From contig NZ_LR733304.1 in assembly GCF_902506105.1 (NCBI RefSeq), positions 1,907,458-1,971,457 on the forward strand: 64,000 nucleotides of DNA. The letters run 5' to 3'. The translations under genes and the position numbers were made by a program. This DNA is from Aeromicrobium sp. 9AM (lineage in GTDB: Bacteria; Actinomycetota; Actinomycetes; Propionibacteriales; Nocardioidaceae). Within the stretch, counting starts at the first letter, position 1. Every line of letters begins with the position of its first letter. The notes under the pieces were generated by a model that did not search any database, was not told where the DNA came from, and worked only from the letters and a program-made list of their open reading frames with translations. Shown piece after piece: positions 1-9,300 of the stretch.

Positions 1-377
1 TCGTTGATGTAGACGATCGGGTAGCCCTTGTCGATCGCGAACCGCTGGGCCTTCATGATCGCGTCGGCCATGACGGCACCGATCGCTCCGGAAGCCACAG
101 CCGCGTCGTGCGAGACGACGACGACCGCGTGGCCGTCAGTCGTACCCCATCCGGCGACGACACCGCTGCCGGCGCCGCCTCCCGCCGTGCGCAACGGCGT
201 CATCTCGACGAAGGAGCCGTCGTCGACGAGCATCTCGGCCCGCTCACGGGCTGTGAAGACGCGCTTGCCCTTGGGCTCAACGCGGGCGAAGCGATCCTGT
301 CGGCGCTGCGTGAGCGTCGTACGGTGATCGGCCTGGTCCGGCGCTGATACCACCGAGGGGGTGTCGAGCTGCGTCAC
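1..377 (-). CDS. acyl-CoA carboxylase beta (carboxyltransferase) subunit, N-terminal part
   Basis: The gene runs off the left edge, so only about 125 N-terminal residues are visible. It starts at GTG 377, preceded by AGGAGT. The visible protein reads TARERAEMLVDDGSF, then GSGVVAGWGTTDGHAVVVVS, then GAIGAVMADAIMKAQRFAID, which is the biotin carboxyl carrier-dependent carboxyltransferase fold of actinobacterial AccD/PccB proteins. The family transfers CO2 from carboxybiotin to acetyl- or propionyl-CoA and so supplies malonyl- or methylmalonyl-CoA for fatty acid synthesis. Its promoter carries the same inverted repeats as the fas promoter about 12 kb away, which suggests the acetyl-CoA (AccD1-like) type. 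Substrate specificity cannot be read from this fragment. Confidence 0.88.
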   Translation of the reverse strand, partial: MTQLDTPSVVSAPDQADHRTTLTQRRQDRFARVEPKGKRVFTARERAEMLVDDGSFVEMTPLRTAGGGAGSGVVAGWGTTDGHAVVVVSHDAAVASGAIGAVMADAIMKAQRFAIDKGYPIVYIN

Positions 378-393
378 AAGGACTCCTAAAACA

Positions 394-435
394 TGAGGTT
401 TTCCTCAACTATACACAAACGTGAGGAATCCTTCA
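394..435. promoter_or_regulatory. paired operator, TGAGG-N4-CCTCA type (FasO-like)
   Basis: TGAGG-TTTT-CCTCA occupies 394-407. An imperfect second copy, TGAGG-AATC-CTTCA, lies at 422-435. Both are just upstream of the carboxylase GTG at 377. The same pair occurs in front of fas (12426-12462). In Corynebacterium the TetR regulator FasR binds operators at both accD1 and fas; co-regulation here is inferred from that and from the shared repeat. Confidence 0.6.
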
Positions 436-507
436 TCTTCTGCGACGGCAATTTCGGTGGTGATCTCGCACACGCGGACGTCGTGCGATAACGTGCGGGA
501 GGAATCA

Positions 508-523
508 CTAAGCAAGCGCTTAG
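508..523. promoter_or_regulatory. 16-bp operator CTAAGCAAGCGCTTAG in front of the FabG-like operon
   Basis: The 16 bases CTAAGCAAGCGCTTAG lie 24 bp upstream of the start at 547. The exact reverse complement occurs at 18496-18511, between the acyl-CoA dehydrogenase and TetR genes. The element resembles TetR operators with a CAAG-NN-CTT core (the KstR2 motif AnCAAGnnCTTGnT is a near match). It is therefore probably bound by the TetR protein encoded at 18556. Confidence 0.6.
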
Positions 524-546
524 GCGCACCGTCGAAGGAGCAAGCC

Positions 547-1302
547 GTGACCGAAACCCGTACCGCGATCGTCACCGGAGCCGCACGAGGCATCGGCGCC
601 GCCGTCTCGCAGCGTCTCGCCGCCGACGGCTTCCAGGTCGCCGTCGTGGATCTCGACGAGGCATCGTGCGCCGGCACCGTCGACGCGATCACCGCTGCGG
701 GCGGCAAGGCCCTGGCCGTGGGCGCCGACGTCAGCAACGAGGAGCAGGTCGCCGCCGCCCTCGAGCGGATCACCGCCGAGCTCGGTGCGCCCACCGTGCT
801 GGTCAACAACGCGGGGATCATCCGCGACAACATGCTGTTCAAGATGACGGTCGACGACTGGGACGCCGTCATGAACGTGCACCTGCGTGGCGCGTTCCTC
901 ATGACCAAGGCCACCCAGAAGCACATGACCGAGGCCGGCTTCGGTCGCATCGTCAACCTCTCGAGCACCTCGGCGCTCGGCAACCGCGGCCAGGCCAACT
1001 ACTCGGCTGCCAAGGCCGGCATGCAGGGCTTCACCAAGACCCTCGCGATCGAGCTGGGCAAGTTCGGCATCACCGCCAACGCGATCGCACCGGGCTTCAT
1101 CCAGACCGACATGACCGCCGCGACGGCCGAGCGCATGAAGGTGCCGTTCGACGACTTCATCAAGTTCAGCGCCGAGCAGATCCCGGTCGCCCGCGTCGGT
1201 CAGCCCGAGGACATCGCCCACACGGTCTCGTTCCTCGTCAGCGAAGGCGCCGGGTTCGTGTCGGGCCAGGTCATCTACGTCGCCGGCGGGCCCAAGGACT
1301 GA
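547..1302 (+). CDS. SDR-family 3-oxoacyl-ACP/acyl-CoA reductase (FabG-like)
   Basis: 251 aa from GTG 547, which has AAGGAG seven bases upstream. A start further upstream would put the operator at 508-523 inside the gene. The protein is a classical short-chain dehydrogenase: TGAARGIG for the dinucleotide, NNAG, and the catalytic YSAAK. The family reduces 3-oxoacyl thioesters with NAD(P)H. The next gene starts 1 base after the stop, so it heads a three-gene operon with a phosphotransferase and a TetR gene. The operator it shares with an acyl-CoA dehydrogenase operon favours a role in fatty-acid or acyl-CoA catabolism over core lipid synthesis, which FAS-I already covers. The exact substrate is unknown. 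Confidence 0.85.
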   Translation: MTETRTAIVTGAARGIGAAVSQRLAADGFQVAVVDLDEASCAGTVDAITAAGGKALAVGADVSNEEQVAAALERITAELGAPTVLVNNAGIIRDNMLFKMTVDDWDAVMNVHLRGAFLMTKATQKHMTEAGFGRIVNLSSTSALGNRGQANYSAAKAGMQGFTKTLAIELGKFGITANAIAPGFIQTDMTAATAERMKVPFDDFIKFSAEQIPVARVGQPEDIAHTVSFLVSEGAGFVSGQVIYVAGGPKD

Positions 1303-1303
1303 C

Positions 1304-2329
1304 ATGACGACTGGACCCAAGGGGCTGGACCTCGGCGCGCTGCAGGACTGGCTGGAGCGCGAGCGCCCCGAGCTGGTCACCGGCCCGCTGACGGCGAGCC
1401 TGATCACCGGTGGCAAGTCCAACCTGACGTACACGCTGAGCGCGGGCTCCCGCGACTACGTCGTACGCCGGCCGCCCCTGGGTCACGTCCTCGCCACGGC
1501 ACACGACATGGGGCGGGAGTACCGCGTCATGGCCGCGCTGGCGCCCACGAACGTACCCGTGCCGCAGATGATCGCGCACTGCGAGGACACCGACGTCATC
1601 GGCGCCCCGTTCTACGTCATGGAGAAGGTCGCCGGCACACCGTACGGTCGCGCGTCCCAGCTCGAGCCGGTCGGTCCCGAACGCACCCGCGCGATCACCG
1701 AGCGCATGGTCGACACCCTCGTGGCGCTGCACGCCGTGGACTACGCCGCGGTGGGCCTTGGCGACTTCGGCCGGCCCGACGGCTATCTCGGACGCCAGGT
1801 CGCCCGCTGGAAGAAGCAGCTCGAGGCGTCGACCAGCCGCGAGCTGCCGGGCATGGACGAGCTCGTCGCGCACCTCGAGTCCAACCTCCCGGCCAGCGGC
1901 GACGGCACGATCGTGCACGGCGACTTCAGGCTCGACAACCTGCTCGTCGACGACGCAGACCAGGTCACGGCGGTGCTCGACTGGGAGATGAGCACGCTCG
2001 GAGATCCGCTGACCGACGTCGCGGTGCTGCTGGCGTACCAGCAGATCGCCGAGATCGCGCCGCGCGAAGGTGCGGCGATCGTGACCGATGCACCTCTTGC
2101 GCCGGGCTACCTCACCCGCGACGAGGTGCTGGCGCGGTATGCCGAGCAGTCGGGTCGCGACGTGAGCGACATCGGCTTCCACCTCGCACTGGCGTTCTTC
2201 AAGCTCGCGGTGATCCTCGAGGGCATCCACTACCGCCACTCGCACGGGCAGACCGTCGGCGCCGGGTTCGACGGCATCGGCGACATGATCGTTCCTCTGA
2301 TCGCCGCGGGACGCGCCGCTTCAAGATAG
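1304..2329 (+). CDS. aminoglycoside-phosphotransferase-fold kinase, ACAD10/11-type
   Basis: 341 aa, ATG 1304. The APH/choline kinase signature is clear: HGDFRLDNLLVD holds the catalytic Asp and the metal-binding Asn, and VLDWEMSTLGDP follows. An N-terminal GGKSNLTY stretch forms the nucleotide loop. Proteins with this exact DWEMSTLGDP pattern match the kinase domain of ACAD10/ACAD11 and mycobacterial proteins encoded next to acyl-CoA dehydrogenases, and they are not antibiotic-resistance enzymes. The likely role is phosphorylation of a hydroxylated acyl-CoA during fatty acid breakdown, by analogy with ACAD10/11. It is co-transcribed with the FabG-like reductase upstream. Confidence 0.8.
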   Translation: MTTGPKGLDLGALQDWLERERPELVTGPLTASLITGGKSNLTYTLSAGSRDYVVRRPPLGHVLATAHDMGREYRVMAALAPTNVPVPQMIAHCEDTDVIGAPFYVMEKVAGTPYGRASQLEPVGPERTRAITERMVDTLVALHAVDYAAVGLGDFGRPDGYLGRQVARWKKQLEASTSRELPGMDELVAHLESNLPASGDGTIVHGDFRLDNLLVDDADQVTAVLDWEMSTLGDPLTDVAVLLAYQQIAEIAPREGAAIVTDAPLAPGYLTRDEVLARYAEQSGRDVSDIGFHLALAFFKLAVILEGIHYRHSHGQTVGAGFDGIGDMIVPLIAAGRAASR

Positions 2330-2339
2330 GGTTGCGCGC

Positions 2340-2957
2340 GTGACGGCCGAGATCCTAGAACCCCGGCGCCGCCCGACGCAGGAGCGAAGCCACAAGAAGT
2401 TCGACCACCTGTTGCAGGTGTCGCGCGAGCTGCTGCTCGACGTCGGATTCGAGTCGTTCACCTGCGAAGAGGTCGCGCACCGGGCCGGCCTGCCGATCGG
2501 CACGCTCTACCAGTTCTTCCAGAACAAGTACGTCATCGTGTGCGAGCTCGACCGCGTCGACGCCGTTGCCGTACGCCAGGAGCTCGCGAGCTTCGCGCAG
2601 GAGATCCCGACCCTCGACTGGCTCAAGTTCCTCAACCGCATCATCGACCACATGGCTGCGCTGTGGGTCAACGACCCGTCACGCCGCGCCGTGTGGCTCG
2701 CGGTGCAGTCGACGCCCGCGACCCGCGCCACTGCCGCGGTGACCGAGCGCGAGCTGGCGGGTGAGGTGTCGCGCGCGCTTGCACCCCTCACTCCGGGCAC
2801 GCCGCGCGAGCGCCGCACGATCATGGCCGAAGTGCTGGTGCACGTCGTCTACTCGATGCTCAACTTCTCGATCCGCGACGGCCAGGAGCACGCCGAGTCG
2901 ATCATCGAGCTCAAGCGGCTGGTCACGGCATACCTGCTCAGCGCCGAGCACGCCTGA
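2340..2957 (+). CDS. TetR-family transcriptional regulator
   Basis: 205 aa from GTG 2340. The N-terminal helix-turn-helix spans roughly residues 20-65 (FTCEEVAHRAGLPIGTLYQFF is the recognition segment). The remainder is the helical ligand-binding domain. It is the third gene of the FabG-like/phosphotransferase operon and is convergent with acpS-fas. Because it lies beside fas, it is one candidate for the protein that binds the TGAGG-N4-CCTCA repeats at the fas and carboxylase promoters. It could equally regulate only its own operon. Its ligand is unknown. Confidence 0.85.
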   Translation: MTAEILEPRRRPTQERSHKKFDHLLQVSRELLLDVGFESFTCEEVAHRAGLPIGTLYQFFQNKYVIVCELDRVDAVAVRQELASFAQEIPTLDWLKFLNRIIDHMAALWVNDPSRRAVWLAVQSTPATRATAAVTERELAGEVSRALAPLTPGTPRERRTIMAEVLVHVVYSMLNFSIRDGQEHAESIIELKRLVTAYLLSAEHA

Positions 2958-2966
2958 CGCGTCGGT

Positions 2967-3356
2967 TCAGCGGGACAGGACGACGTACGCGATGGCGTAG
3001 TCGCCGTCGTGGCTCAGCGACACCTCGAGCTCGTGGTCAGCGAGCCGCTTCGCCACCTCGCCGTGCAGGCGTATGCGCGGGCGACCCCAGGCATCGGCCA
3101 CGACCTCGATCAGGTGGTGCACGTGCTCGTCCATGACCGGCGGCTCGCCGTAGAGCGACGCCGACCAGGCCTTGATGACGGCTTCCTTCGCGGCCCAGCG
3201 CACGGCGAAGTGACGCGCGGCGTCGGAGGGACGACTCCGCACGTCACTTCGCTCACCGGGCAGGAATGCCGTGGCGAACGTGGTGCCGGGTTGTTCCAGC
3301 TGGTCCGCGAACGTGGGTACGTGGACCAGATCAACACCGACACCGACGATCGTCAC
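2967..3356 (-). CDS. acpS: holo-[acyl-carrier-protein] synthase
   Basis: 129 aa, ATG 3356. It carries the AcpS hallmarks: GVGVDLV with the metal-binding Asp9, and FAVRWAAKEAVIKAW with Glu58. The enzyme moves 4'-phosphopantetheine from CoA to the serine of acyl carrier domains. Its start overlaps the fas stop codon by four bases (ATGA), so it is translationally coupled to FAS-I. This matches bacterial FAS-I systems in which the activating enzyme is separate, unlike the fungal enzyme that carries it as a domain. Its obvious client is the ACP domain of the upstream gene (Ser1764). Confidence 0.95.
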   Translation of the reverse strand: MTIVGVGVDLVHVPTFADQLEQPGTTFATAFLPGERSDVRSRPSDAARHFAVRWAAKEAVIKAWSASLYGEPPVMDEHVHHLIEVVADAWGRPRIRLHGEVAKRLADHELEVSLSHDGDYAIAYVVLSR

Positions 3357-6300
3357 TGGCAGGACGCTCCGAAGTAGACGTCGTCCTCGCCCAGCCGTGC
3401 CTGCGGATCCAGGAGCATTCCAGCCTCCCGGTTCCGCACTCCCTCACTGCCGAGGCGCCGATCGGCAGGACGCTCGTACAGCGAGGGACCGCCGTACATT
3501 GCCCTGACGAGACGCATCCGACCCTCGATGAGCCGTGCTTCCGCACGGGCGGCGTACGAGTCGCGCTCTTCGCCGCTCAAGGTCGCAAGGAATGCCTGTG
3601 GGTGCGCCAGCGCGATGAGGCCGGCGACGTGACCGAAGCCGAGGCTCGTCAGGATGCCCGCCTTGAGCTGACCCGTCTGCAGCGGCTTGCGCAGCCACAC
3701 CAGGTGCTCGTGCTCGGCGAGGTCGTCCATGACGCAGTCCAGGCTCCGGTTCGGCGGGATGACCCCACCGGACAGGACCTGGCACAGCCCGACGATCTGG
3801 AACGCCGCGGCGCCGCCCTTGGTGTGGCCCGTGATGGTCTTCTGCGAGATGACGTAGAGCGGGTTGCCCTCGCTGCGACCGATGGCCGCGGCGAGCCGCT
3901 CGTGCAGCTCGGACTCGTTGCGCTCGTTGACGCCGGTCGACGTGTCGTGCTTGGACAGCACGCCGATGTCGTCGGCCGTGAGGCCGAGCGTGCTCAGCGA
4001 CTTGGCCAGAGCGGACTGACGACCGCCCAGACCCGCAGCGAGCGCGCCCATGCCCGGCGCCGGGATCGACGTGTGCACGCCGTCGGCGAACGAACCGGCG
4101 TACGCCACGACGCCGAGGACCGGCAGGCCCATGCGCAACGCGAGGTCACCGCGGGCGAGCAGGATCGTGCCGCCGCCCTGTGACTCCACGAAGCCGCCGT
4201 AGCGACGGTCGTTGGCCCGGCTGAAGTAGCGGTCCTCGAGCCCCTTGGCGCGCATGGCTCCCGAGTCGGCGGTCGCGGACATGTCGGCGAAGCCCACGAT
4301 GCCCTCGACGCTCAGGTCGTCGAACCCGCCGGACACGACGAACTCCGCCTTGCCGAGCTTGATCTTGTCGACGCCCTCCTCGACCGAGACGGCCGTGGTG
4401 GCGCAGGCGGCGACGGGGTGGACCATCGCGCCGTACGAGCCGACGTACGACTGCACGACGTGCGCGGCGATGACGTTGGGCAGCGCCTCCTGCAGGATGT
4501 CGTTGGGCTTGCTCTCACCCAGCAGCGTGTCGAGGTAGAGCGACTGCATCGACTGCATGCCGCCCATGCCGGTGCCCTGCGTGTTGGCGACGAGCGCGGG
4601 GTGGACCCAGCGCATCAGCTCGGACGGGTTGAACCCGCTCGAGAGGAAGGCGTCGACCGTGCAGATCAGGTTCCACAGGCCCACGCGGTCGATCGACTCG
4701 ACCATCTCGGCCGGCACGCCCCACACCGTGGGGTCGAAGCCGGTCGGGATCTGGCCGCCGACCGTACGCGTGAGGGCCATGCGGCGCGGCACGCGGATCT
4801 CGGTGCCGGCCTTGCGGGTCACGCTCCAGTCGCCGTCGGCCGTCGCGGAGATGACCGTACGCTCGGGGTCGGCGTCGCGCATCGCCTGCGCCTCGGCCTC
4901 GTTGGAGACGGTGAACGTCAGGTCCTTGTCGAGGAACACCGAGGTGAGCAGCGGGGCCGCGTTGTCGACCATGTTGCCCTCGTCGACGTAGCGCCGGATG
5001 CCGACCGCCTCGCGGACCGTCTCCTCGTACCGGTCCACGAGGTCGGCCTCGTCGACCTTCTCCTGGGTCGCGGTGTCGAACCAGCCGCCACCCTGCTCGT
5101 CCCAGCTCACGAGGCCTGTCGTCCAGGCCAGCTCCAGGACACCGGCGGCCGACAGCTCGTCGGACACCTCCATCTCGAAGCGTGTGCGCGAGGAGCCGTA
5201 AGGTCCGAGCTCGCCGGCGCCCACGATGACCACGAGGTCCTCGGGCCGGGCGTCGACGGGTGCCCAGTCGATCTGCTCGACGCGGTCGAGCTGTGCCGGC
5301 GAGGCGGCGAGTGCGGCGATCGTCGCACCCTCGTCCTCCTCGACGGCGGCCGGACGCTCGACACCCTCGGCGAGGGCCTTCATGTCGAGCTTGGCGCCGG
5401 CGAGTCCGCCGGTGAGGTCGACCGTGAGCGGCTCGACACGGGCGGCAGCGCGTGCCTCCGTCGTCGCCGTCTCCAGCAGGGCCTCGGCCATCTCGGCGGG
5501 TGACCAGGTGCGGACGCCGCGAGCCTCGATGGCCTCGACCAGCGGGTCGTTGCCACCCATGAGGCCCGTGCCGCGGACCCAGCCGATGATGGCGTGGCTC
5601 AGCGTGACGCGATCGGCCCACGTACGCTCTGCGGACCAGCGGGTCACGAGCGCGTCGAGCGCGGACTTGGCCTCGCCGTATCCACCGTCGCCGCCGAACA
5701 TGCCGCGGTTGGGCGAGCCCGGCAGCACGACGTGCAGCGTCGAGGTGAGGTCGCGGTCCTGGATGTTGGCGGAGAGCTGCCCGATCAGGCGCTCGACCGA
5801 CCACAGCAGGATGCGCATGTCGATCTCGGTGCGGCTGCCCGCATCCGTGAGGTCACCGGCCACCCGTCCTGCGGCGAACGGGAACAGCAGGGTCGGCGTC
5901 ATGGCCGGCTTGGCCACCGTGGTGACTCCCGCGCGGGTCTGCGTCTGCTCGCTGGAGATCCAGCTCGTCAGCGCGTCCACGTCGGCGTACGACGCCATGT
6001 TGGCCGGGACGATCCACAGGGCGGCTCCGGCGACCGCGTGGGTCCGGTAGAGCTCCTTGTAGAACGCGAGGCGCTTCGGGTCGAGGCCCGAGGTGGTCGC
6101 GACGACCGTCGCACCGCCCGCGAGCAGCTTGCCGGTGACGGCGGCCGCGATGGATCCCTGGCTCGCACCGGTCACGACCGCGAGCTCGCCGGACCAGGTC
6201 TGGTCCGTCGGGCTGAGCGCGTCCGCTGCGATCTGGGTGAAGCGGTCGGACAGGCGCGGGTCGGAGTGAGCCGCGTGCCAGCGTGCCTGCGCCGCGACCA

Positions 6301-9300
6301 CGTCGCCGGCACCGATGAAGCTGGCGTCGACGGTCTCACCTGCGGCGATTCGGGCGAGGTCCTCACGGGCGCTGGCCCAGCGGTCGTCGAGGACGACGGC
6401 CTTGAGCGGGTCGAACGCCGGTGCGGTGAGCTTGGCCCACTCGCTGCCGAGCTCGGTCTCGACGCGGGCCAGGATCTCGGCCTCCGCCTCGTCCGTCTCG
6501 ACGACAGCCGGTACGTCGGTGAGTCCGAGCTGGTCGAGGACCAGTCGGGCCGACGAGGCCAGGACGCCGTCAGGGCCGGTGATCTGCGCGGTGAACTCGC
6601 CGAGGGCGGCCGCGTCGATCGTGGCGCCCTCTCCCCCGCCGGTGGACGGCAGGTCGACGCTCACGCCGTGACGCGCGGCGACCGCCTGGACGCTCGCGTC
6701 GATCGCGGCGTCGACGTCGGCGCCGGAGGCGAGACCACTCAGCGAGCCGTAGTCACCACCGCGGACGCTCGAGCCCTCACGGCTCGAGAGGGCGAGCTCG
6801 ACGAGTGCGTGACTCGCCCAGCCCGGTCCGAGCTGCCACACGTCGGAGACGCGCTCGGCAACGGCCGACTGGCGCTTGCCGGTGGGGCCGAAGACCTTCT
6901 TGAGGTGGTCGCCGAGAGCCTCGGTGAGCACCGGGCCGAACGGCTTGTAGCCGCGGGCCAGGCCCTTGACCTGCGCAGACAGGGTCGGCAGGTCGGCGTC
7001 AGCGGCACCGTCGATGGCGCCGAGGCTGAGTTCGCCACCGAGGTCGACGAGCAGCTGGTTGCGGCGCGAGGACGCACCGTCGCACAGCGACTCGATCGTG
7101 TCGGCGGCGCCGATCTGGTCGAGGCGCATCTTGGTCCACCAGGCGATCAGCACCGTGGTGGCGTCGGCGGCGTCGAACGTCAGGTCAGCCGGTCGGGGGC
7201 CGCTCGAGGTCGCCGGAGCGGCAGCGGGTGCTGCTGCGGCGGCAGGAGCGCTCGACGCCTCGGTCGGCGCGATCTCCTCGGCTTCGTCGTCGACGACGAT
7301 CTCCTCGTCGGTCGAGAACACCGCGGCGCTGTCGCGCTCGAAGTTGAGCACCTCGACGGGTCCGCCGAAACGGCCCGGGAGCTTGAGCGTCGACGAGGCC
7401 AGGTTGGCCACCGTCGGGGCCTGGCCGACACCGATCTCGATGAAGCGCTCGACGCCGAGCCCGCCCTCGGTCTCCGCGCGGAAGAACAGGTCCTGGGTCT
7501 CGATCCAGCGCACCGGGCTGGCGAACTGCCAGGCCAGCAGCTCGATCAGCACGACGCGGCACAGCTCGCCGGGCTTGGCCGACCAGGTCGCGAAGTCCGC
7601 CAGGACCGCGTTGAGCGGCTCCGACGGCACGAGATCGGCGATCTCCTGCAGGAACGCCCGGTCGAGCGAGAACGGCTTGGGCACGAGGTTGGGGACGTAG
7701 CGGCCTGCGAGGATCTCGGGGTCGATCGTCACCGGCAGCAGCTCGGTCAGGCGGTCGCGGAAGTCCGGGACGCCGTCACGCAGCACCGTGGAGTGGAACG
7801 GCACGTCGATGCCGGGCACCAGGATGTAGGCAGCCTTGCCACCGAACTCCTCGCGGCGACGCGTGATGTCCTCCTCGAGGACCTCGAGACCGCGCACCGT
7901 GCCGGCGATCGCGTACTGCGAGTCGCGCAGGTTGTAGTTGACGATCTGCAGGAACTCGCCGGACTCCTCGGCGATGCGGTCGACGTACGCCGTGACGTTG
8001 TCGTCGTTGAGCCCGATCTGCGCGGGGCGGATCGCGGCGAGCCGGTAGTTGCTGCGGCCCTCGGCGTCGCGGGGCACGAGCGTGTGCATGACCGAGCCGC
8101 GCTGGAACACGACCTCGACGACGGCCTCGAGCGGGATGACGCCCGAGACGGCGGCGAGCGCGTTGTACTCACCGACGGAGTGGCCCGCGAGGATCGAGCC
8201 CTCGACGAATGCGCCGGACTCACGCAGCTCGGCCATCTGGGCAGCACCGAGAACGGCCATCGCGACCTGCGTGAACTGGGTCAGGAACAGCACGCCGTCG
8301 GGGTGCTTGTGCGTCACGCCGTTGGTCACGAGGACCGTCGGGTTGTCGCGGACGACCGTGAGGATCGAGAAGCCGAGCGCGGCCCGGGTGTGCGCGTCGG
8401 CGCGGTCCCAGATCTCACGAGCGGCCTTGGAGCGCTGGTACGCCGCCATGCCCATGCCCTGGTGCTGGATGCCCTGGCCCGGGAAGGCGTACGCGGTGCG
8501 GGGCGCCTCGAGGCGTGCGGTCGCCGACATGACGACCTCGCCCTCGGCGCGGCACGTGATGTCGACCAGCTCGGCACCGGCGTCGAGGCCGATGCGGTCG
8601 GCCTTGACGTCGACCGTGACACCGGGGCGTACGGGCGCGAGGAAGCGCGTCGTCCAGCCCGTGATGCGGCGGTCGGACAGCACCTGCTGCGCGGCTGCGG
8701 AGACCCACATGCCGTGCACGATGGGTGCGCCGAGACCCGCGAGGCGGGCAGCCGCGACGCTGGTGTGGATGGGGTTGTGGTCGCCCGTGACAGCGGCGAA
8801 GCCACGCAGGTCGGTCGGGGCCGTCAGGGTCGCAGCACCGCGCGACTTGCGCGGGGTGTCGGAGACGTCCTCGCCGAGTGCACCACCGGCGCGGGCCGGA
8901 TCGGCGAGCTCGCCGGCACCGGTACGTCCGCGGATCGCGAAGCGCTCACGCAGCGTCGCGATCTCGCCACTGGCAGCGGAGACCGTGACGTCGACCGCGA
9001 CGACGCGACCGAAGCCGGTGTCCTCGATCGAGTCGATGACTGACGAGATCGTCAGGGCGGACGGCGCGACCGGAAGGCTGCCGTTCAGGGCGATCGCGTG
9101 ATCGAGGTGGACCAGGTCGAGCATGCCCTCGATGACCGGGATGCCCGTTCTCGTGGTGGCCTCGCCGAGCACGGCGAACACCGACGGCCAGGCGAGCCCG
9201 ACGAGCACGTCGGGGACCGGGTGGACCGGGGTGTGCGCGCCGGTGACACCGGCGTGGTCGGCGATCAAGTCCGGGTCCCAGTCGACGTTGACCGTCGCGC

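Noticed and set aside
520-1434. Minus-strand open frame over the FabG-like gene
   Set aside because: It is antisense to an SDR gene with all catalytic motifs; no ribosome binding site and no recognisable protein features.
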